This document shows positions 52,301 to 54,583 of a stretch of DNA of 64,000 nucleotides, one piece after another (position 1 is the stretch's first letter; each line of letters starts with the position of its first letter). A program made the translations under genes and the position numbers. Source of the DNA: Aphrophora alni (lineage: Eukaryota > Arthropoda > Insecta > Hemiptera > Aphrophoridae); assembly GCA_963513935.1 (NCBI GenBank), contig OY740768.1, forward strand, positions 76,050,877-76,114,876. The letters are read 5' to 3'. Under the pieces are notes generated by a model, which ran no database searches, was not told the origin of the DNA, and was given only the letters and a program-made list of their open reading frames with translations.

Positions 52301-54583
52301 GCCGGAGAGCTGAGATGCCGGATTACAGAGGGAGTACTGTACTATGATACTGAACCCCCACAATTTCCCGAGTCCATGTGATTATATTCTGTTCTCAAAA
52401 CTCAAAATCAATTTTGGGAAAACCTTTTTTGAAAGTATTGACAACATCCAAACAATTATGGCAGACGAGCTGAAAACATTGACAATTGAAGACTTCCAGC
52501 ACTGTTACAGACAATGGGAACAATGCCTCCATAAGTGTGTGGTTTCTCAAAGGAACTATTTGAAGGTAAAATTTTCAATGAACACTGGAAATGAAATTCA
52601 CAATATTAATTGATAATTCCCCTAACCACAAATACAGTAACAAAAACTATTATTTAGTTTATTCCTTTGAATATAACCAGGAAGACATAACAATCTTCAG
52701 TGAGTATTGTAAAGATAGCAAGCAACATGTTGTCATTTGTTTTTTAAGGTTATCGACCATCTTACCACCAGTTCAATAACATGGACTTGATGAAACCTCA
52801 AGTTGGAATATAACATATCTAATATACTAAATTTATTTTCCGTCTTGTGACTTATTTTGATGTTTTTTTTAAAATAAAACCATTACGCGTTTCGAGATTT
52901 ATATCCTATCATCAGATTAGTTTCACTCCTTGGAGGTCGTCAGAACATTAAGAACACTTAACACATATATTTAACATAACACAATATACGAGACGGGTGC
53001 GCACCACAGCATTTGAGGAAGGACTGGAGTTTGGATTACATATCATAGATTAGGCTTACATGGTCCATCCTCATCTTGTATTTTCATAGCTGTATCATAC
53101 AAGGAGTTGGATTTAAATTTGAGTTGGTTGTTCAACAAATTATCTGGACTGTTTATAAAAGCCTTATATATTTCAAATTCCTCCATGGGACTCATATATT
53201 CGCCTTTCTTGCATAGGTGTAATAGAATGCAATTTTGTTCAAAATGCTCCTTAAAATGCTTTTTGAAGCTTCTCCGTTTGACCTATATAAGAACTATCAC
53301 AATCTCCACACATTAATTTATAGATTCCTGTATAAATTAGACTCTATGGGTCTTGTAATTTTAGGTTGTAGTATTCTGAGGACGTTGTTTCTTGTATTGA
53401 CGCCATTATTATGTTTATTTTATTCAGGGTGTTGGTAAGGATTTTCGGTAGAATATTTATGTACTCAGTTGATCTATAGGTTGTATTAGTTTTTTCCCCG
53501 TCAGCCTCTTTTTCTTTTTTAAATGTTTCCTGAGTTTTTAAATGTTGACCATAGCACTTTTATAACCATTTGTTGTGGCTATGTATTTGATAGTATTTAG
53601 TTCTTCCTGAAAATCATAACATACCTGTTGAAGTAGGAGGGGTCGATTGAAGTAGGATGTAATTTATGTTATATTATAATTACATATTTGGCCTAGTTTA
53701 GTAGAAGAACCATCTGATGATGATAACCATGTTATTAAAATGTACATCAAGGTTTTTTAAGGAAATAAATTATAATAATTACAATTATAATGTTTTTAGC
53801 TTCAAATTATGGTTAGGGGAATTATCAATAATTAATGATATTTTTATAAAATAATAAGTTTTTAGATGAACAGGTTAGAATTAAATTTAGTCTTAACAAG
53901 ATAATAATCAACTAAATCTAATTTAGTTACTTAACCTGCTGATCTTAACAATCAAAGACAACAACATTTTTTTACTCAATTAAAATTAAAACTCATAGTA
54001 ATTGATTGTGCAAATCTACCACAATAAAAAGTTTAACAGTTCTAAAAAATTGTATGAACTTCATTTTTTTCCATTTCACACATACACTCTCATATACAAA
54101 ATCCAAATGAAACTTATATTGGTTGACCAGAAACTTTATAGTTCTGAAATTATGATTAATGGAGTATTACCAATATCTGTTATTTCTTAATAGTTATAGG
54201 ATTGACTCTTGCTATAGAAATAATATTGTTAACAGGAATAGAATAAATTTAAAAAAAAGTTGATCCAAAAGTTCGTGTTAAAATTCTCATTGAAAATTAT
54301 ATTGTCTGGTGGATCATGACTGTTTCTTACTTTTACTTTTGCAATAATAATAAGGCTTTGAAATCCTACCTTCAAATGTATGTTGATCTATTATAAGAAG
54401 GTTATGGACTTCAACTTCTAAGCCAAATTCTGTTGCAGTATTAGTTGTGCCAGGTTTGAGCATGGAAAGTGAACATAAAGTGGCTGTCGTTGCACTTTGT
54501 GCTTGTGTACTTGCACTGGGTCTAACTGGTGTTAATCCATCACTTTCTTGCATGTCTATTCTCATTGTTACAACTCCAAAAGT
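5754..54583 (-). CDS. DDB1: DDB1 (DNA damage-binding protein 1), C-terminal part, seven exons over 49 kb
   Basis: DDB1 is the adaptor of CUL4-RING ubiquitin ligases. It bridges CUL4 to DCAF substrate receptors, including DDB2 in UV-damage recognition, in the nucleus and cytoplasm. The seven exons join with matching phases and consensus splice sites. Their combined 1236 nt encode 411 residues, aligning to about residue 730 to the end of human DDB1 (1140 aa). This is essentially the third beta-propeller (BPC) and the C-terminal helical domain; BPC with BPA forms the DCAF-binding cleft. Landmarks: [104 protein letters not shown] and [12 protein letters not shown]. No lesion is visible in any exon. 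Upstream exons encoding BPA and BPB were not found before 64000. Introns range from 336 bp to about 15 kb and are full of transposons. Confidence 0.96.
7011..8045 (-). repeat. Dispersed foldback repeat, copy 1
   Basis: About 1 kb that recurs inverted at 31850-32640; shared stretches include GTGGGG...CTCTT near the 7.05 kb end and the TTAAATTTCAT-type core. Inside it, 7400-7490 and 7925-8020 are inverted copies of each other, both containing GGTTACATTGGTCAAAATAA or its complement. The family is unidentified; the inverted arms suggest a DNA transposon or foldback element. No transposase was seen. Confidence 0.65.
9003..9650. repeat. 139-bp tandem repeat, about 4.6 copies
   Basis: Successive units begin near 9009, 9147, 9285, 9424 and 9563. 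Each carries GCATGACTATCTTCTCAT, then CCTACATCTTTGAC, CTACTGATTTCTT and a GTACAACCCTTTT segment. Units differ by scattered substitutions; the last one breaks off after TCTCATAA. It is minisatellite-like and lies in the last DDB1 intron. Confidence 0.9.
9843..9883. repeat. AT dinucleotide microsatellite
   Basis: Pure (AT)n of about 41 bp immediately downstream, in transcription terms, of a DDB1 exon. Confidence 0.95.
9943..10169 (-). CDS. DDB1: DDB1 exon ([10 protein letters not shown]...STGLQ segment)
   Basis: Acceptor GTTAAAG; GT completes a glycine codon. It then reads [35 protein letters not shown] and [15 protein letters not shown], ending GLQ before donor GTAAAT. It is 227 nt, leaving in phase 0. 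It encodes most of the C-terminal helical domain. An AT microsatellite sits just 60 bp downstream in the intron. Confidence 0.96.
11195..11345 (+). repeat. Short tandem repeat, about 35-bp unit
   Basis: Three to four imperfect units of the form AAAGAAATACGTC-AGAAGTGAGTTAGTTAAAGT; the second is expanded by an inserted AT-rich stretch. It directly precedes a 71-codon ORF of unknown meaning. Confidence 0.7.
11784..13539. mobile_element. PiggyBac-family non-autonomous element, copy A (TTAA-flanked)
   Basis: TTAA occurs at both boundaries (11784-11787 and 13536-13539), with inverted CCCTCC termini. That is the piggyBac signature of TTAA duplication with short terminal repeats. The roughly 1.75-kb interior is AT-rich and has no transposase. 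Its 3' section (TTATAAGTTAGGTTTTGTAT and neighbours) is shared with the end of the degenerate piggyBac transposase copy at 33177-36367, which ties the family together. Copy B at 28930-30620 is very similar throughout; copies C (23690-24862) and D (61308-61645) are partial. Confidence 0.85.
14283..15303 (+). pseudogene. Degenerate Tc1/mariner-superfamily transposase (DUF4817 type)
   Basis: The N-terminal part, from about 14295, resembles the helix-turn-helix domain annotated as DUF4817. [10 protein letters not shown], then a second HTH with [10 protein letters not shown]...[10 protein letters not shown], follow. The catalytic core starts with [13 protein letters not shown], containing the first catalytic aspartate. 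Later pieces include NPHA, the frameshifted WPARSPE region near 15105, and a C-terminal LGQCIDNIR...PGVFQSV segment. It is broken by several frameshifts and stops, so it is dead. Fragments of the same superfamily occur at 22728-23630, 25428-25640 and 27125-27220. A 54-nt T run lies 55 bp downstream. Confidence 0.82.
15358..15411. repeat. Poly-T tract, 54 nt
   Basis: Uninterrupted T run just after the mariner relic. On the - strand it would be a poly-A tail, but I identified no retroelement body attached to it. Confidence 0.95.
16335..16379. repeat. AT microsatellite
   Basis: (TA)n of about 45 bp directly before the dimeric repeat at 16430-16700. Confidence 0.95.
16430..16700 (+). repeat. Dimeric tandem repeat, about 165-bp unit
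   Basis: Two diverged units, each with TTGATTTTCT, a GGTRTGATGATTCCTTTTG-like segment, GTTATAAAGTGT and AAAATTCGCTGA, in the same order and spacing. No coding content was recognised. Confidence 0.65.
19165..19735 (-). pseudogene. Non-LTR retrotransposon 3' relic (RNase H and C-terminal region)
   Basis: Read on the - strand, the start gives [19 protein letters not shown], the terminal motif of the RNase H domain of insect non-LTR elements (VPSHVGVxGNExADxLAK). Further on, [17 protein letters not shown] and [11 protein letters not shown] match the cysteine/histidine-rich C-terminal tail that follows RNase H in Jockey- and I-type elements. Stops and frameshifts are frequent; there is no upstream RT here. 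Confidence 0.75.
20072..20241 (-). CDS. DDB1: DDB1 exon ([10 protein letters not shown]...VSGAIG segment)
   Basis: Acceptor ATTGTAG; the first base completes AGT (Ser). It then reads [20 protein letters not shown] and [11 protein letters not shown], and ends one base into a glycine codon before the consensus donor GTAAGT. It is 170 nt, phase 2 to phase 1. Confidence 0.96.
20629..21953 (+). CDS. Unrecognised + strand gene candidate nested in a DDB1 intron
   Basis: I do not recognise this protein. The two downstream exons are supported by splice logic. Exon 20813-20976 follows an AG (20811-20812) and ends at donor GTATGT in phase 0. Exon 21717-21953 follows TTTTTTTTCAG and opens in the same phase, reading through [10 protein letters not shown] and [10 protein letters not shown] to a TAA stop. 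A possible first exon starts at ATG 20629 ([15 protein letters not shown], then SGSESDSDS) and could use a GTAACA donor at 20702, which matches the phase 1 entry of the second exon. The joined protein would be about 158 residues. The acidic SDSD start also resembles piggyBac N-termini, so a transposon origin is not excluded. No repeat copy was found elsewhere in the window. Confidence 0.35.
21217..21295 (+). repeat. Dispersed repeat segment, inverted copy at 25014-25105
   Basis: It contains CACTGCCTTCACAAAC...TTGGGATT and TGATCAATGGTGGTGAAAG. The reverse complement of 25014-25105 matches at roughly 80 percent by eye. The two could be ends of one large interrupted element or two independent copies. 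Confidence 0.55.
22284..22675 (+). repeat. Tandem repeat, three units of 131-141 bp
   Basis: Units start near 22284, 22425 and 22556. Each has TTGTTATTTATACTAYAATTTGA, a TAACAACTATTWAA segment, CTCGGCYYCTGACCT and GGAAAAATAAAATGTTTGG. The third unit is the most decayed at its end. It abuts the mariner element at 22728. Confidence 0.88.
22728..23630 (+). mobile_element. Internally deleted Tc1/mariner-superfamily transposon with about 40-bp terminal inverted repeats
   Basis: The ends GGGTGTTTCAAAATGAATAT and their reverse complement are nearly identical over about 40 bp. TA dinucleotides sit at 22726-22727 and 23631-23632. The + strand interior preserves transposase pieces: [32 protein letters not shown] and [13 protein letters not shown]. 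The [21 protein letters not shown] core fuses almost directly to [11 protein letters not shown] near the C-terminus, so several hundred bp of the catalytic domain are missing. Stops are present too. Well-kept ends with a gutted interior indicate a non-autonomous copy mobilised in trans. Confidence 0.9.
23690..24862. mobile_element. PiggyBac-family element, copy C (3' part)
   Basis: Collinear with 12650-13539 of copy A, including the repeated TCTATGCACCTTTCTGAATAT blocks and the TTATAAGTTAGGTTTTGTAT motif, ending GGTGGGTTAA with TTAA at 24859-24862. The 5' part seen in copies A and B is missing, so the left edge is approximate. Confidence 0.8.
25014..25105 (-). repeat. Dispersed repeat segment, partner of 21217-21295
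   Basis: It reads TTTCTTTCATCACTGTTGATC...GGCAGTG and is complementary to the + strand segment at 21.2 kb. About 3.8 kb, including a mariner and a piggyBac-family copy, lies between them. Confidence 0.55.
25428..25640 (+). mobile_element. Tc1/mariner-superfamily 5' fragment
   Basis: An AAGGTGCGGCAAAAAAAGAT-type terminus leads into an ATG at 25543 encoding [20 protein letters not shown] then ATQRQFR, the typical start of DUF4817-domain transposases. The homology ends around FRAFF, after which an unrelated frame continues. Confidence 0.75.
25641..25806 (+). other. Open frame of unknown origin trailing the mariner fragment
   Basis: The reading frame of the mariner fragment stays open for 55 more codons ([20 protein letters not shown]...) to TAA at 25804-25806. 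Residue composition looks protein-like, but I recognise no family. It may be a terminal exon, or chance. An AG that could be an acceptor lies at 25669-25670. Confidence 0.25.
26057..26590 (-). pseudogene. Tigger/pogo-family internally deleted copy with CENP-B N-terminal domain
   Basis: The left end (TA at 26055-26056, then CAGTAGAGTCTCGCAAACTC) is a Tigger-type terminus. On the - strand an ATG at 26343 starts a frame with [20 protein letters not shown] and LFDEFNVGK, the N-terminal helix-turn-helix DNA-binding domain of pogo/CENP-B proteins. The rest of the transposase is deleted, joining the HTH almost directly to the terminal repeat. The flank upstream of this ATG (26380-26590) carries the GCGGTATCC/ACCGCGG repeat units of the MITEs at 184-1012 and 48487-49207. 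This shows that those MITEs derive from the 5' region of such an element. The second terminus was not found. Confidence 0.78.
27125..27220 (+). pseudogene. Small mariner transposase fragment
   Basis: About 95 bp closely resembling 14618-14712 of the 14.3-kb relic (GAACAACAA, AAAAAGTTCAATC, AGAAGATCATCCTC). Too short to say more. Confidence 0.7.
27794..27903 (-). CDS. DDB1: DDB1 exon ([10 protein letters not shown]...VCQKD segment)
   Basis: Acceptor TTTACAG, then [18 protein letters not shown] and [16 protein letters not shown], ending with AG of a serine codon before donor GTACAT. It is 110 nt, phase 0 to phase 2. The intron that separates it from the upstream exon (27904-28239) is only 336 bp, the shortest here. 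Confidence 0.95.
28240..28410 (-). CDS. DDB1: DDB1 exon (VRLFEWT...GSFEE segment)
   Basis: Acceptor TTTCCAG, then [15 protein letters not shown] and the invariant [18 protein letters not shown]; it ends FEE before donor GTAAAC. It is 171 nt, 57 codons, phase 0 at both ends. Confidence 0.95.
28496..28700 (+). repeat. Dispersed repeat, related to 60425-60640
   Basis: Both copies run TTTTTAAGGT, AACCATT, TATCATCACCTTCA, AAAATT-AGCA, ATGCTCCA and later GGCCCTGCAA/GGTCCTGCAA in the same order. At 60.4 kb the repeat follows a gypsy gag, so it may be part of an LTR retroelement or SINE. No coding content. Confidence 0.6.
28930..30620. mobile_element. PiggyBac-family non-autonomous element, copy B
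   Basis: Near-identical to copy A (11784-13539) from TTAGTCATGGCT onward for about 1.7 kb, ending GGAAGGTTAA with TTAA at 30617-30620. The left terminus is lost: ACGGGTCGCGAC stands where TTAACCCTCC would be expected, so the 5' boundary is approximate. The shared 65-codon ORF (29511-29708, matching 12389-12586) is AT-rich and has no known domain, so I do not call it a gene. Confidence 0.83.
30687..30768 (+). pseudogene. Non-LTR retrotransposon RNase H-adjacent fragment
   Basis: Encodes [20 protein letters not shown] then HFHRIL before a stop. This resembles the conserved LTGHCxLNxHLxR segment near the C-terminus of Jockey-like polyproteins. Only about 27 residues, so family assignment is tentative. 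Confidence 0.55.
30934..31215 (+). pseudogene. Penelope-like element fragment (RT thumb region)
   Basis: Encodes [19 protein letters not shown] and [11 protein letters not shown], stop, [10 protein letters not shown]. The HRLxxxPxS...E...IKxIAxxNGY pattern is typical of the C-terminal RT region of Penelope-like elements. The second PLE at 53.6 kb contains the closely similar [19 protein letters not shown] on the other strand. Stops interrupt it. Confidence 0.72.
31850..32640 (+). repeat. Dispersed foldback repeat, copy 2
   Basis: Inverted relative to 7011-8045 and alignable over most of its length, from AGTGAATAAATT...GGTCTAAACTGTCTAAAT to the GGGGAGCCCCTCTTTTCCTC end. Family unknown. Confidence 0.65.
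32851..33176 (-). pseudogene. Jockey-like non-LTR ORF1, downstream half (zinc knuckles)
   Basis: On the - strand: [15 protein letters not shown] and [18 protein letters not shown], spaced like the CCHC knuckles of insect non-LTR ORF1 proteins. SFLEARKVY follows after a frameshift, as in the post-knuckle EAR motif of that family. The upstream half of the same ORF is at 36385-36870, on the far side of the inserted piggyBac copy. Confidence 0.78.
33177..36367 (+). pseudogene. Degenerate piggyBac element with transposase remains
   Basis: The + strand holds a piggyBac-type transposase in pieces. An acidic N-terminus lies at 33590-33745, PEEMRD near 33849, and a domain with [15 protein letters not shown] at about 34052. 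The catalytic core has [11 protein letters not shown] (around 34330), YMPNKR near 34386 and HLFTDNYYT around 34576; these include the conserved aspartates. A C-terminal cysteine motif CVVCR lies near 35232. In-frame stops (for example TAG near 34794) and frameshifts kill it. TTAA stands at 33177-33180 and 36364-36367. The 3' section shares TCTATGCACTTTCCTGA and CTTATAAGTTGGGTT with copies A-D, so this is their transposase-bearing relative. The expected inverted terminus is not visible at the 3' TTAA. The element interrupts a Jockey-like ORF1. Confidence 0.88.
36385..36870 (-). pseudogene. Jockey-like non-LTR ORF1, upstream half
   Basis: Read on the - strand: [16 protein letters not shown], then after frameshifts [55 protein letters not shown]. 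These follow the order of insect non-LTR ORF1 proteins (nucleic-acid binding Gag-like, RRM-like part then first CCHC knuckle). Continues at 33176-32851 beyond the piggyBac insertion. Confidence 0.8.
37777..37862. repeat. Compound (TA)n-(AG)n microsatellite
   Basis: About 56 bp of TA followed directly by about 30 bp of AG. Intronic to DDB1. Confidence 0.95.
39127..39386 (-). CDS. DDB1: DDB1 exon (LHAHQ...LLASINST segment)
   Basis: It begins after TTAACAG with two bases that complete a valine codon, then [17 protein letters not shown], and ends exactly before the donor GTACGT after ASINST. It is 260 nt, phase 1 to phase 0. It includes a [11 protein letters not shown] blade strand and the EPKQGRI motif, both nearly identical to vertebrate DDB1. 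Confidence 0.96.
39965..41028. mobile_element. TTAA-flanked chimeric MITE carrying pogo-derived DNA
   Basis: TTAA at 39965-39968 and 41025-41028, with inverted termini CCCTTTGAAGAGT and, from the right end, CCCTTTGACGAGT. A second inverted motif, GAGTACGGCCGTTCTTGAACG on the left and GAGTGCGGCCGTTCCTGAACG from the right, follows; a third, diverged copy (GTATGGACGTTCCGGAAC) lies near 40050. The interior 40387-40798 is homologous to the pogo MITEs, with the HTH-coding segment and the GTTTTTGTCTGTGTATGTCT region present twice as a direct repeat of about 193 bp. Confidence 0.82.
41340..41800 (+). pseudogene. Non-LTR retrotransposon reverse transcriptase fragment
   Basis: The + strand encodes [20 protein letters not shown] and SGD...NNHRP, then past a stop [19 protein letters not shown] and [12 protein letters not shown]. 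These are RT blocks: the VPIYKKGD...NYRP motif and the DLSKAFDxV block with a catalytic-domain aspartate; the YADD box is absent. Jockey-like by motif wording; the fragment ends where the TTAA element at 41822 begins. Confidence 0.85.
41822..43790. mobile_element. PiggyBac-related element with a long internal inverted repeat
   Basis: Starts with TTAACCCTC (TTAA 41822-41825). The first 300 bp (for example GGTAAAGTTTGTGTA near 42037) resemble the 5' region of the piggyBac copy at 33181 onward. From about 42950 to 43290 the sequence folds back on itself around 43130, both arms carrying the ATAAGTTGT-type and TTTGTAAAATTT-type blocks. From 43380 the CATAGAATTTAG blocks of the 3' family region appear in the opposite orientation. 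No right TTAA terminus found; it gives way to the gypsy relic near 43790. Confidence 0.6.
43327..43378. repeat. AT microsatellite
   Basis: About 50 bp of (AT)n inside the foldback element. Confidence 0.95.
43790..46740 (-). pseudogene. Ty3/gypsy-like LTR retrotransposon relic: gag, protease and start of RT
   Basis: On the - strand, from an ATG at 46738-46740, the order is: an acidic N-terminal region; a coiled-coil stretch (about 46300-45780, rich in E, K, Q); a Gag core with [16 protein letters not shown] and [10 protein letters not shown] (45570-45460); a proline/glutamine-rich tail; and a retropepsin with [14 protein letters not shown] at about 44485, ending in an LIIGMDVI segment near 44245. 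Then comes a short start of the RT region with [12 protein letters not shown] near 43900. The rest of pol is absent. Frameshifts and stops separate the segments, so it is inactive. The Gag core wording resembles Gag of insect gypsy-type elements. Confidence 0.85.
46863..47004 (-). promoter_or_regulatory. Possible primer-binding region, three related motifs
   Basis: Upstream of the gag start, three diverged copies occur on the - strand: TTTGGCGTCTCAACATGACGG (46890-46870), TTTGACACCTCAACGTGAGGC (46958-46938), TTTAGCACCACAAGGTAGGGC (46998-46978). They resemble a lysine-tRNA type primer-binding site (TGGCGCCCAACGTGGGGC). One could be the real site; which one, and where the LTR ends, is not resolved. 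Confidence 0.35.
48487..49207. mobile_element. Pogo-type MITE, copy 2 (721 bp)
   Basis: CAGTAGAACCTCTGTTAACC at the left and its near complement at the right, TA at 48485-48486 and 49208-49209. Collinear with copy 1 (184-1012) but with two rather than four of the GGTATCC/CACCGCGG repeat units, which accounts for most of the length difference. The HTH-derived fragment (about 48890-48965) is retained. Confidence 0.9.
50248..52339 (-). mobile_element. Complete autonomous Tigger (pogo-family) transposon
   Basis: 2.09 kb, with TA on both sides (50246-50247, 52340-52341). The terminal inverted repeats match at about 20 of the first 24 positions (CAGTGCTCTCTCGGTAATCC on the left, CAGTACTCCCTCTGTAATCC from the right). 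CCGGATTAC motifs recur subterminally at both ends. The interior is one uninterrupted transposase ORF (50421-52049). The right (5') untranslated end is 290 bp, the left 173 bp. Ends, target site and coding capacity are all preserved, so it could be active or recently so. Confidence 0.93.
50421..52049 (-). CDS. Tigger/pogo-family transposase, intact, 542 aa
   Basis: It catalyses cut-and-paste transposition of its own element in the nucleus. Residues 10-55 form the psq/CENP-B N-terminal HTH ([13 protein letters not shown]...[12 protein letters not shown]). Residues about 80-140 form the CENP-B type second HTH (FYRKI...[15 protein letters not shown]). Residues 170-390 form the DDE superfamily endonuclease, with catalytic aspartates at D180 (YNADESG), D292 (LDNCPGHP) and D327 (LQPMDQN). 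That is a DD34D spacing, as in Tigger/pogo rather than DDE. The acidic region at 445-475 is typical. The C-terminus QQTIDAYF (528-535) fits the PCNA-binding PIP-box consensus QxxIxxYF. Length is usual for the family. ATG chosen at 52049; a second in-frame ATG lies two codons on. No stop or frameshift. Confidence 0.95.
   Translation of the reverse strand: MTMASVQKKRKHKTLSLLDKHEILKRLEKGETLTSVANEYGVGRATVHDIRKNSDKIKSFFKTNENLKSNRQTLKTGENPKVDDSLYAWFLQERGRHTPISGEILKGKAREFYRKITKKDDFQASEGWLQKFKQRYGIRLLSTTGEKLSCDESAVEPYKERFKQVIQESDLTPDQVYNADESGLFWRLLPKKTFVHRREASAPGRKLAKDRVTFMPCSNASGAHKVTMLVIGKAKSPRAFKNIKLPVDYMSQSKGWMNKSVFTEWFNEHFKPSVKRFLKERKLPEKALLILDNCPGHPDEDELNSADSFIRVMFLPPNVTPLLQPMDQNVIQAIKMQYKKSLLYKVLSKDESVIESLKEINLKDVVYSLANAWENLDEKVIICSWKPLWPDMTLLDQYKKDEPNKKASEEREINLLRDVVNEQLVDSQDNALTTDDVGVWLTGEGDENNQFMTEDDIIEEVAREEEDEELVEGEVTAAVQSISHDAAIASFATSIAWAEENGVSANDVLVLRRLQEQVLKVSLNRKKQQTIDAYFQPSTSKE
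52344..52572 (+). pseudogene. Mariner-family transposase C-terminal fragment
   Basis: Encodes [25 protein letters not shown] and [19 protein letters not shown], the end of mariner-type transposases (PCDxxLFxKLK...F.xCFxQWxxRxxKC). It begins directly beside the Tigger terminus; the N-terminal two thirds are missing, and I did not find them on the other side of the Tigger. Confidence 0.82.
52853..53640 (-). pseudogene. Penelope-like element 3' end with GIY-YIG domain
   Basis: Read on the - strand, 53620-53410 gives [20 protein letters not shown] and [17 protein letters not shown], the RT thumb/linker region. 53340-53060 gives [20 protein letters not shown], the GIY-YIG endonuclease signature, then, past a frameshift, [13 protein letters not shown]. 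Penelope-like elements are the retroelements that carry this endonuclease C-terminal to RT. Frameshifts and an early stop inactivate it; the RT catalytic core is missing. The 3' sequence (52889-52915) carries CTGATGA and CGAAAC on the - strand. Confidence 0.85.
52889..52915 (-). ncRNA. Possible hammerhead-ribozyme core remnant of the Penelope-like element
   Basis: On the - strand CTGATGA is followed 14 nt later by CGAAAC, the two conserved core strings of hammerhead ribozymes, which Penelope-like elements are known to carry in their terminal repeats. The intervening stem II is weak (three pairs) and I could not assign a clear cleavage site or stem I, so it may be decayed. Confidence 0.35.
54370..54583 (-). 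CDS. DDB1: DDB1 exon (FGV...HTFE segment)
   Basis: Acceptor TTGTAG precedes ACT-TTT-GGA (TFGV). The exon contains the variable serine/threonine-rich loop around RPSASTQAQ, equivalent to the vertebrate RPSASTQA region, and ends in [13 protein letters not shown] plus one base before donor GTAGGA. It is 214 nt, entering in phase 0 and leaving in phase 1. It is the most upstream DDB1 exon I can identify. Confidence 0.94.

Larger units (their letters stand above)
39387..54369 (-). other. DDB1: DDB1 intron (15 kb), the largest seen
   Basis: Carries the chimeric TTAA MITE, a non-LTR RT fragment, a piggyBac-related foldback, a Ty3/gypsy relic, a pogo MITE, the intact Tigger, a mariner tail and a Penelope-like 3' end. 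47000-48480, 49210-50240 and 53640-54360 have no recognised element apart from what is noted separately. Confidence 0.85.
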
